From NCBI GenBank assembly GCA_947632045.1, contig CANRNQ010000002.1, forward strand, positions 93,769 through 157,768: 64,000 nucleotides of DNA, read 5' to 3'. Below the pieces are notes generated by a model. That model ran no database searches and was not told the origin of the DNA. It was given only the letters and a program-made list of their open reading frames with translations. This document shows positions 16,944 to 26,691 of this stretch, in pieces. Position 1 is the stretch's first letter. Each line of letters begins with the position of its first letter. Source of the DNA: an uncultured Clostridia bacterium. Lineage in GTDB: Bacteria > Bacillota > Clostridia > Oscillospirales > Acutalibacteraceae. A program made the position numbers and the translations under genes.

Positions 16944-17273
16944 TCACTTTATGCTCTTTATGAGCTTATTTATCTCAAGAGCCTTGTCCAAATCTCCGTC
17001 AACCTTAAGCTTGCCTACCGTAAAGGCAAAAATTGGGTCGAGCTTGCCGTTGATTATCTTAAAAAAGTCCTCGGTATCGACCGTGAACGCCACGTCGTAG
17101 TCGTAATAATCATAGGGCTCTACCCTAAGCTCGCTGTCGTTTAGCTCAGCGTAAAGTATGCCCTCGCCCTCGCCGGTCAAATGCACCTGCAACGCGAGGT
17201 GTCCCTTGTGCTCGCTGACGTCCGCCTTCATAAAGGTCTCCTTGATTTGTGAAACAGCTTCCTGATACGTCAT
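16944..17273 (-). CDS. SCP2 (sterol-carrier) domain protein
   Basis: 109 aa from MTYQEAVSQIKETFMK; AAGGG lies 8 nt before this ATG, better than the ATG six codons earlier. The C-terminal DFFKIINGKLDPIFAFTVGKLKVDGDLDKALEINKLI is the SCP2 lipid-binding fold signature. It probably binds a lipid or acyl intermediate. It is the last gene of the TetR-hydrolase-condensation-carrier-ligase operon, 19 nt after the ligase, so its ligand may be the product or substrate of that pathway (inference). Confidence 0.85.
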   Translation of the reverse strand: MTYQEAVSQIKETFMKADVSEHKGHLALQVHLTGEGEGILYAELNDSELRVEPYDYYDYDVAFTVDTEDFFKIINGKLDPIFAFTVGKLKVDGDLDKALEINKLIKSIK

Positions 17274-17292
17274 AAATTTTACCCTTCCCATA

Positions 17293-18840
17293 TTAGTATT
17301 TTCTTTTTACCTTTCCCGAGCTTGTCTTTTCAAACTCAGTATCTCTTATTATAATCCTAACTATGCGTTTATACAAGGGTAAATCCGCATTTATTTCATC
17401 AATTTTTTCTTTTGCCGCCGCGTAAACGTCGCTTATGCCGAGAGCCGACACAACGTCGGCGTTTGGAAACATCTCAAATACTATCGCCCCGTTTTCGGCG
17501 TAAACCATGAGCTCCTTTGCCAAAAGCCAGCCGGCAAATTTATTTTCAAGCTCCTCGGGCGAAACATTTTCCCCGTTTGAAAGTATTATCAGGTTTTTCT
17601 TCCTGCCGGTAATATATAAAAAGCCGTCCTCGTCCACGCGTCCCAAATCGCCCGTTCTGAGAAAGCCCTCGCAAATTGCCGCGGCTGTTTCCTTTTCGTC
17701 CTTATAATACCCGAGCATCATGCTGTCGCCCCTGACCATGATCTCGCCGTCCTCGATTTTGACCTCGGCGTTGGGGATTATATGTCCGACGGAGTTTTTC
17801 TTGCAGCAGGTTCTTGTGTTCGCGCTTATCCTCGGAGAAAATTCCGTCATGCCGTAGCCCTGAATCAGCGATATGCCGTACTCGGCAAAATCGTCTATCA
17901 GCTTTGGATTCAGATAAGCCCCTCCGCTGTATATGGTGTGCAGTCTTTCGCCGAACACCTGCTGTGCGAGGGCCTTTTTCGGAGCGTCGGGATACTGCGC
18001 GCAAAGCTCCGTCAGCTTATAATTCAGCGACTCTATTATAAGCGGCACCATCAGCATTATCTGCGGCTTGAATATGCCTATATTTTTAACTATCCTCATC
18101 ATGGAATCGTTGAAGCAGCAGGTAACGCCGCCGCACATACAGCAGAGTATGTCGCAGGTGAAGCAGTATGCGTGATGTATAGGCAAGACAGAAAGCGATA
18201 CCGTGCCTATTTCCTCTCCCATATCCATACAGGTGGCGTTGTCGGCGAGGCTCTTGTGCGAGAGCATCACTCCCTTGCTCCTTCCCGTAGTTCCCGAGGT
18301 GAAGAGTATGGAGCACATTTTATCGGGATCTATCTCCGTCTTAAACTCTCCCTTGTTTTCCTCTATAAGCCTCCAAAACGATAAAGCGCCGTCTGAGTGC
18401 TCCTGCGCGCTCATATCCATAAAGCGCTCTATATTCGGGCAGCTCTTCTTTATTTCATCTAATCTGTCATACAGCAAAGAATCATAGGCCAAGGCGGAAG
18501 CGTCCGCGCGGTTTAAAAGCTCTGAAATATCTCCGGCTGACAGCTCCTTATCTATCGGCACTATAACGCTTGAGCTGTTGACCGTTCCGAAATAGCTTAT
18601 TACCCAAGGGTAGCTTGATGCGCCGATGACTGCGATATGTCTTCCGACAAGCCCCAAAGAGGCAAGGGCGTTTGAAAACGCCATGCTGTCCGAGAGGGTA
18701 TCGTTATACGTTTTCGATAAGACCTGCTTTTTATTCTTCCAGCGAAATGCGTCCTGCTCGCCGTAAAGCGCCGCCGTATCGCGCACAAGCTCAAAGAGAT
18801 CTCTGTATCTTTTTGTAGGCTTTACCGTGTATTCGCTCAT
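17293..18840 (-). CDS. AMP-dependent acyl/aminoacyl ligase (adenylation enzyme)
   Basis: About 515 aa of the ANL superfamily. P-loop motif ILFTSGTTGRSKGVMLSH, the YGMTEFSP motif (A5), RTGDLGRVDEDGFLYITGRKKNLIILSNGENVSPEE seen in two blocks (A7/A8 hinge), and the C-terminal catalytic lysine in TSSGKVKRK (A10). It activates a carboxylic acid as adenylate and loads it on CoA or, given the adjacent carrier gene, on the carrier protein. Substrate not predictable by eye. The ATG at 18840 has GAGGTGG upstream; a GTG at 18849 is less likely. It follows the carrier gene by 10 nt. Confidence 0.92.
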   Translation of the reverse strand: MSEYTVKPTKRYRDLFELVRDTAALYGEQDAFRWKNKKQVLSKTYNDTLSDSMAFSNALASLGLVGRHIAVIGASSYPWVISYFGTVNSSSVIVPIDKELSAGDISELLNRADASALAYDSLLYDRLDEIKKSCPNIERFMDMSAQEHSDGALSFWRLIEENKGEFKTEIDPDKMCSILFTSGTTGRSKGVMLSHKSLADNATCMDMGEEIGTVSLSVLPIHHAYCFTCDILCCMCGGVTCCFNDSMMRIVKNIGIFKPQIMLMVPLIIESLNYKLTELCAQYPDAPKKALAQQVFGERLHTIYSGGAYLNPKLIDDFAEYGISLIQGYGMTEFSPRISANTRTCCKKNSVGHIIPNAEVKIEDGEIMVRGDSMMLGYYKDEKETAAAICEGFLRTGDLGRVDEDGFLYITGRKKNLIILSNGENVSPEELENKFAGWLLAKELMVYAENGAIVFEMFPNADVVSALGISDVYAAAKEKIDEINADLPLYKRIVRIIIRDTEFEKTSSGKVKRKY

Positions 18841-18850
18841 TTTATCCACC

Positions 18851-19078
18851 TCAATCCTGCAAGGACTCTATATAAGCTACCGCCTCGCCAACGGTGCGTA
18901 TCTTTACCGCCTCGCGCTCGTCCACCTCAATGTCGAACTCGTCCTCGACCTCGCCGAGGAAGCTCATGAAGTCATACGAGTTAAAGCCGAGATCCGCGAT
19001 AAATTCCGAGCTTTCGGTTATTGTATCGGGCTCAACATCGACATAGTTTAAAATTATAGTCTTGATTTTATCAAACAT
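18851..19078 (-). CDS. Discrete acyl/peptidyl carrier protein
   Basis: 75-aa acidic four-helix carrier protein MFDKIKTIILNYVDVEP with the phosphopantetheine site DLGFNSYDFMSF; the Ser of GFNSYD is the attachment residue, with NSY replacing the usual DSL, as in several non-fatty-acid-synthase carriers. GGAGGT lies 8 nt before the ATG. It is flanked by the condensation protein and the ligase, so it probably serves that pathway rather than housekeeping fatty acid synthesis. Confidence 0.93.
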   Translation of the reverse strand: MFDKIKTIILNYVDVEPDTITESSEFIADLGFNSYDFMSFLGEVEDEFDIEVDEREAVKIRTVGEAVAYIESLQD

Positions 19079-19108
19079 CTTTATTACCTCCGTATATTAA
19101 GCGTCATA

Positions 19109-20497
19109 TTAAGCGTCGGCTATTATTTCGGCCACTGTCTTTTCCGGATTTAAAACTCCGTCAAATATTATCCTCGTGACATAGTAGTAAATCTTTTCGA
19201 GCTGGTCGTGAGTGTATTTGCCCTTTTTATATTCAAAGGAGAAGTCGAGCCCGTTGTCAAGCGAGCGGTGCATCACGGTCAAATACAGCGGCTGAGCGGC
19301 AACTCCGTTTGAATACCAGCTTGATTTGTATTTTACGTCCGGCAAATCGTCGTTTGAGTGAACGGACAGGGGTTGATATGTCAGGCTTATCGACTCGTAG
19401 GTTTCGCCGGGCTTGTTTTTGTAGTATCTTGAGCGCATCATCATATACTCTATCGGATTGAAGTTCGCGTGGCGGAACATACTGTTTTGAGTGTTTTGGA
19501 TTATTTTGCAGCCCTCAAGGAAGGTCTTATCGGGCTCGACGACGGTTCTGCACGGGAAGAAGTGTATTCTCGAGCCGCCGGACTTTTTTTCCGAAAGGGT
19601 CGCGCGGCGCGATATTGTGGACTGTATGGAAACGTCGCTCTCGCCCTTGTTTATCTTTTGCATATAGGTTCTGAGCGCCATTAAGATAAGGCAGACCATG
19701 GAAACATTGTTGTCAAGGCAAAACCTTGCGAGAACGTCGGAGGGATTGGGTTCTAAGTGGAACTGAGCTATGTCGGCCTCGCAGCTTGCGCCGTCGTTGA
19801 CCGCCGCGCGCAATTCGGAATTTTTCTCCTCGACGCGGTGCTTTTCAAGAATCCCCTCGCCCGTCAGGTCGTTGAATATGGGCTCGGAGCTTTCTATTAC
19901 GTCCTGCCAGTATTTTTTGTCCTTTTCATATGACTTTGAGCCGGCTTCATATTTCAAGTCCTTTTCAAGCGCCTTTATAAAGGATTCGAGCGGCTTGGGG
20001 TATTCGGTATTATACACCTTGCTGCAATATATCTGTATCACGTCGGTGTAAAAGCCCACTATCGACTGCGCGTCCATGGTCATATGGTCAACGCACATAT
20101 ACATTCCCTTATAGCCGCCGGGCATCGAGATCATCACTATCTTGTTCATCGGCGAGTTCATGCGCTCAAACGGCACGCTCGTCCATTTTTTCATCTCGCT
20201 TTCGGCGTCCTCCGGCTTCCAGTGCGAAAACTCAAAGAAGGGTATATCTCTCTCCTCCCTCGGCGCTATGTACTGCATCACCTCGCCGTTTTCGCCCTCG
20301 CAAAAGCGCAGCCGCATTGATTCACAGCGTTCATACGCCTCGTAAATGCTCTGCTTGAGAACGTTAAAGTCGATGTCGATTTCAATAGTCAGGCTTGTGC
20401 CGATATTCAGCACCTGTTTGAGCGGGCAGTGCTGCAGCGTGAAATAGTGCATCCTCTGCGAAGCAGCGAGCGGATAAAGCTTTCTTTCAGTGTCCAT
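19109..20497 (-). CDS. Stand-alone condensation-domain acyltransferase
   Basis: 462 aa from MDTERKLYPLAASQRMHY, with AAGGAG 8 nt upstream. The fold is the NRPS condensation/chloramphenicol-acetyltransferase type: N-terminal LYPLAASQRMHYF (C1-like), catalytic motif VDHMTMDAQS (HHxxxDG variant: the second His and the Asp are kept, the first His is Asp and the Gly is Ala), and a C-terminal Tyr-rich half without an evident DFGWG motif. It likely transfers an acyl group from the carrier protein to an amine or alcohol. No adenylation or carrier domain is fused; these are separate neighbouring genes. Confidence 0.85.
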   Translation of the reverse strand: MDTERKLYPLAASQRMHYFTLQHCPLKQVLNIGTSLTIEIDIDFNVLKQSIYEAYERCESMRLRFCEGENGEVMQYIAPREERDIPFFEFSHWKPEDAESEMKKWTSVPFERMNSPMNKIVMISMPGGYKGMYMCVDHMTMDAQSIVGFYTDVIQIYCSKVYNTEYPKPLESFIKALEKDLKYEAGSKSYEKDKKYWQDVIESSEPIFNDLTGEGILEKHRVEEKNSELRAAVNDGASCEADIAQFHLEPNPSDVLARFCLDNNVSMVCLILMALRTYMQKINKGESDVSIQSTISRRATLSEKKSGGSRIHFFPCRTVVEPDKTFLEGCKIIQNTQNSMFRHANFNPIEYMMMRSRYYKNKPGETYESISLTYQPLSVHSNDDLPDVKYKSSWYSNGVAAQPLYLTVMHRSLDNGLDFSFEYKKGKYTHDQLEKIYYYVTRIIFDGVLNPEKTVAEIIADA

Positions 20498-20534
20498 TTT
20501 AATTTCTCCTTCCGTCATATGTCGCGGCAAAAAT

Positions 20535-21488
20535 TTATGCGTATTTATTTATAAAGGCGATTATCGCCCCTTCGTATGCTTTTCTGTCTATATAATAGGA
20601 CTCGGCGTGATCCGCGCCCTTAACTATAAGCAGCTCCTTGTCCGAGGCGCAGACCTTGTAGTTTTCCTCGCTCATCCAAACGGGCACGAAGTCGTCCTTA
20701 TCGCCGTGTATAAACACTATCGGAGTCTTTGTTTTCGCGACCTCCTCAAGGGTGCTCACGTCCTTATAGCCGTAGCCCGCGAACTTCTTCGTCAGCAATT
20801 CCGTGAGATTCATTATCGGAAATTTCGGTATATGATAGTCCCGCTTTAAAATATGCGAGAACACGTCGTAGGCGCTTGTAAAGCCGCAGTCGGCAACTAT
20901 CGCCTTTACATTCTCGGGCAAATCAAGCCCGCTCGTCATGAGCACGGTCGACGCGCCCATTGATATTCCGTGCAGGAAGATCTTGCAATCCGCCCCGAAG
21001 AGCTTCACCGCGTATTCTATCCAGCGTATCGCGTCGCGCCTGTCTAAAACGCCGAAGCCCACATATTTGCCCTCGCTCATGCCGTGCGCCCTTTCGTCGA
21101 CAAGCAGAAGATTGAATTTCTGCTCGTAGTAAAATTTTGAGAGAGCCACATAGTCGTTTGTGGAGCAGCTTGTGTAGCCGTGAAAGCAGATTACCACCCG
21201 CTTTGACTCCTCTTCGTTTTTTATGAGCGTACCGTGAAGCCTTAAGCCGTCGTCTGATTTTATGAACACGTCCTCCGACTGACGGCTGTTCAGCCATTGT
21301 CTGCACTCACCGATGAAGTCGAGGTGACGCGACCAATCCGTATTTGCGTTGATATTGTTGTCGAGCGTCGCGGTCGGCTTGCGGTGAATGGTGAAGATGA
21401 AAAAATATATGGTTGCGGCGGCTATGGCGATAAGAGCGCACAGGACAATCGCGCACAGCGCAAGCAATATCCAAAGTCCGATATTCAT
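20535..21488 (-). CDS. Membrane-anchored alpha/beta hydrolase
   Basis: 317 aa. An N-terminal membrane segment (LWILLALCAIVLCALIAIAAATIYFF) is followed by an alpha/beta-hydrolase fold: oxyanion-hole FHGYTSC, nucleophile elbow HGISMGAS (Ser), acid Asp in HGDKDDFVP and His in KGADHAESY. It resembles the BAAT/bem46-like YqkD group of esterases. ATGA overlap with the TetR gene shows coupling. It may hydrolyse or release a product of the cluster, or act on membrane lipids; unproven. Confidence 0.87.
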   Translation of the reverse strand: MNIGLWILLALCAIVLCALIAIAAATIYFFIFTIHRKPTATLDNNINANTDWSRHLDFIGECRQWLNSRQSEDVFIKSDDGLRLHGTLIKNEEESKRVVICFHGYTSCSTNDYVALSKFYYEQKFNLLLVDERAHGMSEGKYVGFGVLDRRDAIRWIEYAVKLFGADCKIFLHGISMGASTVLMTSGLDLPENVKAIVADCGFTSAYDVFSHILKRDYHIPKFPIMNLTELLTKKFAGYGYKDVSTLEEVAKTKTPIVFIHGDKDDFVPVWMSEENYKVCASDKELLIVKGADHAESYYIDRKAYEGAIIAFINKYA

Positions 21489-22087
21489 TTTCCGCCGTCA
21501 CCGTCCTTTCTGATTATTCCGTTTAAGATAATGTCGAGCTCGGTATCGAATATATCCTCTATCATTTGGCTGTCGCTGTTCTCTCTTTCGTTTATTATCA
21601 TCTGCGCGACAAGGAAGGTGTTTAACAGCGTGTAGGCGGTTATATTTACGTTTATCTCCCTCAGCTCTCCGCTTTCTATGCCCATTTTAAGGCAGTCCTT
21701 TATCATATCCACCCACTCGTCTATGCTGTCGGACTTGTGCGAATACTTATTAAGAATTATAAGCTTAAAGGCGGCGGGCTCATACACCGATATTTCGGTC
21801 AGCATTTTGAACACGACCCTCATATTTTCGACAAAGCCGCGCTCGGGGCTGATGCAGCTTTGAATAGCGCCCTTGATCTCCATGCTGGTTTCGTTGTGTA
21901 TGGTGTCGAGTATCTCCTGCTTATCCTTGAAATAGTGATAGACGTTCCCCGCTGAGTAGCCGAGTTTATCCGTTATCTTGCGAATTGAAAGCTCGTCGAA
22001 GCCCTCCTCAAGTCCGATAGAGATCGCCGCGTCGATTATTGACTTTCGTGTTTCAGCGTTTTTTTGTAGCTGTCGTTCTCTGCTCAA
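21485..22087 (-). CDS. TetR/AcrR-family transcriptional regulator
   Basis: About 200 aa. The N-terminal TetR helix-turn-helix is clear: RKSIIDAAISIGLEEGFDELSIRKITDKLGYSAGNVYHYFKDKQEIL. The remainder is an all-helical ligand domain. TTG codons at 22105, 22096 and 22087 are possible starts; AGGGA lies 9 nt before the one at 22087. It is the first gene of the operon with hydrolase, condensation protein, carrier, ligase and SCP2 protein, so it probably autoregulates the pathway. Confidence 0.9.
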   Translation of the reverse strand: MSRERQLQKNAETRKSIIDAAISIGLEEGFDELSIRKITDKLGYSAGNVYHYFKDKQEILDTIHNETSMEIKGAIQSCISPERGFVENMRVVFKMLTEISVYEPAAFKLIILNKYSHKSDSIDEWVDMIKDCLKMGIESGELREINVNITAYTLLNTFLVAQMIINERENSDSQMIEDIFDTELDIILNGIIRKDGDGGK

Positions 22088-22105
22088 TTTCTTCAATCCC
22101 TTCAA

Positions 22106-22145
22106 TGTTTTTGAACATCGCTTAATTATTGAACACCGTTTACTA
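22106..22145 (-). promoter_or_regulatory. Candidate TetR operator
   Basis: Between the -10 box and the TetR start are two GTTCAA boxes (GTGTTCAATAA and GATGTTCAAAAAC, minus strand), the latter forming the palindrome ATGTTCAAAAACAT. Location just downstream of the promoter suits self-repression. Confidence 0.45.
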
Positions 22146-22146
22146 A

Positions 22147-22175
22147 ATAATATAACCCTGATTTTTATTTGTCAA
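22147..22175 (-). promoter_or_regulatory. Promoter of the TetR/condensation operon
   Basis: Perfect -35 TTGACA (22170-22175), 17-nt spacer, -10 TATTAT (22147-22152) on the minus strand. The strongest promoter on this side; the whole six-gene cluster has no other evident one. Confidence 0.8.
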
Positions 22176-22265
22176 TATGAAAATTTATATTTTTTAATAA
22201 AGTCTTAAAATTCGGCCTTTTTGTATATACGGTATAAATTAGCGCGGGCTTTTTGTAAAAATTGC

Positions 22266-22295
22266 CAAGAAAAAAGCACCCCCTGAGGAGGTGCT
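22266..22295 (-). terminator. Terminator downstream of lysA
   Basis: Hairpin AGCACC(t)CC...GG(g)GGTGCT on the minus strand with a 3-nt loop and one internal mismatch, followed by TTTTTCTT, about 70 nt past the lysA stop. It insulates the TetR operon promoter. Confidence 0.85.
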
Positions 22296-22363
22296 GTAAA
22301 TCTATTTTTTCTATTTTTAGCTTAGCCCTTGTCCGAGCGCTGAATTATGAGCGCCCTTTAATT

Positions 22364-23668
22364 TTAAAGGTCAAGGTCGTTCTTTATAAGGTCCTCATAG
22401 CTTTCGCGCCTTACTATGAGCTTGTCGCTGCCGTTATTGACCAAAACTATCGGCGGCTTTGGAATCCTGTTGTAATTTGACGACATCGAGTAATTGTAAG
22501 CGCCGGTAGATAAGACAGCGAGCGTATCGCCGGGAACCGGCTCGACTATCTTGGTGTTTTCCTGAATGAGGTCGCCGCTTTCACAGCATTTTCCCGCGAT
22601 CGTAACGACAAAGTCGGGCTCCAGGTCGGCCTTATTGGCGGTCACCACGGTGTACTCCGACTGATAGAGGGCATAGCGTATATTGTCGCACATTCCGCCG
22701 TCTATCGACACATAGGTCCTCACCCTCGGAATGGTCTTTACGGCTCCGACGGTATAAAGGGTAATGCCCGCTTCTCCGACTATCGAGCGGCCGGGCTCTA
22801 TATATACGAAGGGCACCGGCAGTCCGTGTTCCTCGGCCTTTGCGTGAACGGCGTTTGAAACGGCCTTCATATAATTATCATAAGCGGTGGGATTATCCTT
22901 GTCCGTGTATTTTATTCCGAAGCCGCCGCCAAGATTGAGCTCGGTGACTATGTACCCCGTTTCGTCCTTGATAGTGCCTATAAAGTCCATCATGACCTCG
23001 GCCGCGGTGACGAAGGGCTCTATGTCGAATATCTGGGAGCCTATATGGCAGTGAAGCTCGGTGAGCTCTACGTTTTTGAGCTCTATCGCCTCCTTTACCG
23101 CGTCTATGGCCTCGCCCGTTTCAAGCGCGAAGCCAAATTTTGAATCTATCTGCCCCGTCTTTATAAAGCTGTGGGTGTGAGCGTCAACGCCCGGCTTTAT
23201 CCTCATTGAGATTTTTTGAACCCTATTCTTTTTCGCGCAGATACTGTCGAGGGTTTCAAGCTCATTAAGGTTATCTACAACTATCTTTCCTATATTGCTG
23301 TCAACGGCGAAGCAAAGCTCGTCGTACGTCTTGTTGTTGCCGTGGAAGTGTATTTTCTCAACGGGGAAGCCCGCGCTGATAGCGGTGTAAAGCTCGCCGC
23401 CTGAGACCACGTCGAGCCCCATTTTTTCCTCCTTGGCTATCTCGCACAGCGCCTTGCAGCTTAGAGCCTTGCTCGCGTACAGCGGAAGCCCCTTGCCGTC
23501 GTAGTGCCTTTTAAAGGAGTCTACATACGCCTTGCAGGTGTTCCTTATGACATTCTCATCTAAAACATAAAGCGGGGTGCCGTACTTTTTGGCAAGCTCG
23601 ACCGTGTCGCAGCCGCCTATCGTCAAATGCCCCTTTTTGTTTACATTCAAGCAATCGTTTACAAACAT
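22364..23668 (-). CDS. lysA: Diaminopimelate decarboxylase
   Basis: 434-aa PLP enzyme (alanine-racemase fold) that makes lysine from meso-diaminopimelate. The PLP lysine lies in LYASKALSCKAL, the glycine-rich phosphate site in LNLGGGFGIKY, the substrate Arg/Glu region in YIEPGRSIVGEAG and the second-subunit Cys in GKCCESGD. Start MFVNDCLNVNKKGHL with GAGAGGTAAG upstream, 2 nt after the engB stop. It is the last gene of the tig-clpP-clpX-lon-engB string, an unusual partner for proteostasis genes. Confidence 0.96.
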   Translation of the reverse strand: MFVNDCLNVNKKGHLTIGGCDTVELAKKYGTPLYVLDENVIRNTCKAYVDSFKRHYDGKGLPLYASKALSCKALCEIAKEEKMGLDVVSGGELYTAISAGFPVEKIHFHGNNKTYDELCFAVDSNIGKIVVDNLNELETLDSICAKKNRVQKISMRIKPGVDAHTHSFIKTGQIDSKFGFALETGEAIDAVKEAIELKNVELTELHCHIGSQIFDIEPFVTAAEVMMDFIGTIKDETGYIVTELNLGGGFGIKYTDKDNPTAYDNYMKAVSNAVHAKAEEHGLPVPFVYIEPGRSIVGEAGITLYTVGAVKTIPRVRTYVSIDGGMCDNIRYALYQSEYTVVTANKADLEPDFVVTIAGKCCESGDLIQENTKIVEPVPGDTLAVLSTGAYNYSMSSNYNRIPKPPIVLVNNGSDKLIVRRESYEDLIKNDLDL

Positions 23669-23670
23669 TC

Positions 23671-24276
23671 TTACCTCTCCTCATCTTCAAATTCTTCAAC
23701 CCTTTGCTCGAGATACTCAAGTATCTCCTCTCTGCCCTCGCCGTTTAGCGCGGAAAAGGTGAACACGGAAACGCCGCCGTATTCGTCAAACAGCCCGTTA
23801 AAATATTCCATCTGCTTTTGCTGCTGAGTTTTATTGAGCTTGTCCCTCTTTGTGAGGACGACGATGAAGGGGAGCTTGTTGTAATTTAAAAATTCTATCA
23901 TTCCCATATCGTCCTTAGAGGGAGCGTGGCGCATATCTATAATTTGAACCACCACGCAAAACCTTCTGTCCGAAGCGAAGTAGCCCTCGACAAGCTCAGC
24001 CCATCTTTTCTTTTCGGCAAATGAAACCTTGGCGTATCCATACCCCGGCAAATCGACAAATTTCGCCCTTTTGTCAATATCAAAGAAATTTATGGTCGCG
24101 GTCTTTCCGGGGGTAGCGCTCACCCTTGCGAGTGATTTCCTGTTTAAAAGCCTGTTGATAAGCGAGGATTTTCCGACGTTCGATCTGCCGGAAAAGACTA
24201 TCTCGGGCAAAACCGACTTTGGAAGCTGAGATGAGGCTCCGTATGCCGCCTCGAAGGCCGCGTTATTCAGGTTCAT
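23671..24276 (-). CDS. engB: Ribosome biogenesis GTPase YsxC/EngB
   Basis: 201-aa GTPase needed for 50S subunit assembly. G1 GRSNVGKSSLIN, G2 Thr in SATPGKTATINFF, G3 DLPGYGYAKV and G4 TKRD are all intact. AGGGAGGAAAC precedes the ATG. It follows lon by 12 nt, the standard Firmicute lon-engB pairing. Confidence 0.96.
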   Translation of the reverse strand: MNLNNAAFEAAYGASSQLPKSVLPEIVFSGRSNVGKSSLINRLLNRKSLARVSATPGKTATINFFDIDKRAKFVDLPGYGYAKVSFAEKKRWAELVEGYFASDRRFCVVVQIIDMRHAPSKDDMGMIEFLNYNKLPFIVVLTKRDKLNKTQQQKQMEYFNGLFDEYGGVSVFTFSALNGEGREEILEYLEQRVEEFEDEER

Positions 24277-24288
24277 ACTGTTTCCTCC

Positions 24289-26667
24289 CTATCCGTCGCT
24301 TCTCCTCGCTGTTTGATTGGCTCTTCTCTTTTGAGCGTCCTCAAGCGCAAGGCTCAAAACCTCGTTTATGGTTTCGACCGGAACGAAGTTTATGGCTCCC
24401 TTTACCGTGTCGTCTATTTCGGCCATATCGGGCACATTATCCTCGGGGAAAATCACGGTATCAACGCCGTATCTGTAAGCCGCCATTGATTTTTCCTTAA
24501 GCCCGCCTATCGGCAAGACCTTGCCGCGCAGCGTTATCTCGCCCGTCATCGCGATATTGGCCCTTACCGGCCTTTTTGTGAGCGCCGAGGCGACCGCCGT
24601 CGCCATTGTTATACCCGCCGAGGGGCCGTCCTTTGGCACAGCGCCCTCGGGGGCGTGAATGTGAATATCGTATTTTTTGTAAAAATCCTTTTCTATCTCC
24701 AAGGCCTCCGACATTGTGCGTATGCAGGTTACGGCCGTTTTCGCGGACTCCTGCATCACGTCGCCGAGCGAGCCGGTCAGCTCTATCTTGCCCGTGCCGT
24801 CCATAACGGCCACCTCTATCGGCAGGGTCTCGCCGCCGACCGAGGTCCATGCAAGTCCCGTCGCGACCCCGACCTCGGAATTTTTCGAGGTCTTATCCGT
24901 CTTATATTTTGCGGGGCCTATGAGCGCCTCGAGCCTTTTTGGGCTTACCGACAGCGATTTACATTCGCCCTCGACTATCATTATCGCCGCCTTGCGCAGA
25001 AGATGAACTATCTTTCTCTCGAGCTCTCTGACTCCCGCCTCTCGGGTGTAGCCGTCGATGAGGGCGTAGATAGCGTCGTCGCTTATCTTAAACATTCTCT
25101 TTGTGACCCTACAGTTTTTCATCTGCTTCGGTATGAGATGCCTCCTCGCTATATGGAACTTTTCCTCGCGGGTATAGCTGTCAAGCCGGATAACGTCCAT
25201 TCTGTCCATCAGCGGCGGGGGTATCATCGACGGGTCGTTCGCCGTTGTGATGAAGAGCACCCGACTTAAATCGAAGGGCATATCTATGTAATGGTCGTAA
25301 AATTTATCGTTTTGCTCGCTGTCGAGCACCTCGAGCAGGGCCGAGGTCGGGTCGCCGTGAAAGTCGTTTCCGAGCTTGTCTATCTCGTCTAAAATCAACA
25401 CTGGATTATTTACTCCGGAGGTTTTTATCGCGCTTATTATCCGCCCCGGCATAGAGGCTATATATGTTCTCCTGTGCCCTCTTATCTCGGACTCGTCCCT
25501 CACTCCGCCGAGGGCTATGCGCTGACATTTTCTGTTTATCGCGGCGGCGACCGACTGAGCGATTGAGGTTTTTCCCACTCCCGGCGGGCCGACAAGGCAG
25601 AGTATCTGGCCCTTGACCTCGGGCGAGAGCCTTCTCACGGCGAGGTTTTCGAGTATATTCTCCTTGACCTTTTTCAAGCCGTAGTGGTGACGGTCGAGTT
25701 CAGCGCGAACGAGGGGAATGTCTATTCTCTCTTCGCTGCTTGAGTTCCACGGCAGCTCTATGCAGGTTTCGATATAAGAGCGCATTACGGCCGCCTCCTG
25801 CGAGGTGGAGGACATTCTCTCGAGCCTGTCGCATTCCTTTAGCAGCGCCCTCTCGCAGTCTATTGGCAATCTAAGCTCGATCACCCTTGTGCGCAAATCG
25901 TCGACCTCGGCGTATTCATCGTCCGCTATGCCTATCTCCTGCTCTATGACCTTAATCTGCTCGCGAAGAAAATATTCGCGCTGAGATTCGTCTATTCTGC
26001 TTCTCGCCTTCTTTGCTATATCCTCCTCAATGCTCAGGATATAAACCTCCTGCGTGAGGTAGTCTATGAGCAGCTCGAGCCTTGTGGTGGGGTTGTCTAT
26101 CTCGAGCACCTCCTGCTTTTTCGCATATGGAAGGTTGCAGTTGGCGGCGATAAAATTCGCCAAATCGTCGGTGGTGTTTATCGTTCTCATTCTGAAAAAC
26201 AAATCGGCCGGCGGCTTGGGGGATAGGTTGAGATAGCTCTCAAATATATCTCTTGCGCTGCGTATCACGGCTGTGTCATATGAGGTTATGGACTTGCTTT
26301 TGTTTTGCGAGAGCTTTGTCACGTCGGCTGTGAGATAAGAGCTGTTGTCGTATATCTCCTCTATTGCGGCGCGCGAAACGCCCTCGACTATAACTCGGTT
26401 GATATGGTCGGGCTGTCTTATAACCTGCACGACCTTCGCTATAACGCCGACTGTATATATATCCTTGCACTCGGGGTCTATGCTGTTTATATTTTTTTGA
26501 GTGGCGATAAAAATTACCTGATCGCTCTTCATCGCAGCGTCAACGGCCTTTATGGATTTTCTTCTTCCTATATCAAAATGAAGCTTCATATTCGGAAAAA
26601 GCACCAGCCCGCGAAGCGGCAGCATCGGAAGGGTTAAAACCTCTTTTTCTCTTTTTGTCTGACTCAT
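24289..26667 (-). CDS. lon: ATP-dependent protease La
   Basis: 792-aa LonA-type protease. N-terminal substrate domain ([20 protein letters not shown]), AAA+ module with Walker [13 protein letters not shown] and Walker [12 protein letters not shown], and the C-terminal peptidase with the Ser in [14 protein letters not shown] and Lys in [18 protein letters not shown] (Ser-Lys dyad). No membrane insert, so not LonB. AGGAGGGAC lies just upstream of the ATG. It sits between clpX and engB; a hairpin separates it from clpX. Confidence 0.97.
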   Translation of the reverse strand: MSQTKREKEVLTLPMLPLRGLVLFPNMKLHFDIGRRKSIKAVDAAMKSDQVIFIATQKNINSIDPECKDIYTVGVIAKVVQVIRQPDHINRVIVEGVSRAAIEEIYDNSSYLTADVTKLSQNKSKSITSYDTAVIRSARDIFESYLNLSPKPPADLFFRMRTINTTDDLANFIAANCNLPYAKKQEVLEIDNPTTRLELLIDYLTQEVYILSIEEDIAKKARSRIDESQREYFLREQIKVIEQEIGIADDEYAEVDDLRTRVIELRLPIDCERALLKECDRLERMSSTSQEAAVMRSYIETCIELPWNSSSEERIDIPLVRAELDRHHYGLKKVKENILENLAVRRLSPEVKGQILCLVGPPGVGKTSIAQSVAAAINRKCQRIALGGVRDESEIRGHRRTYIASMPGRIISAIKTSGVNNPVLILDEIDKLGNDFHGDPTSALLEVLDSEQNDKFYDHYIDMPFDLSRVLFITTANDPSMIPPPLMDRMDVIRLDSYTREEKFHIARRHLIPKQMKNCRVTKRMFKISDDAIYALIDGYTREAGVRELERKIVHLLRKAAIMIVEGECKSLSVSPKRLEALIGPAKYKTDKTSKNSEVGVATGLAWTSVGGETLPIEVAVMDGTGKIELTGSLGDVMQESAKTAVTCIRTMSEALEIEKDFYKKYDIHIHAPEGAVPKDGPSAGITMATAVASALTKRPVRANIAMTGEITLRGKVLPIGGLKEKSMAAYRYGVDTVIFPEDNVPDMAEIDDTVKGAINFVPVETINEVLSLALEDAQKRRANQTARRSDG

Positions 26668-26691
26668 ATCCGTCCCTCCTCTTATGCGAAA

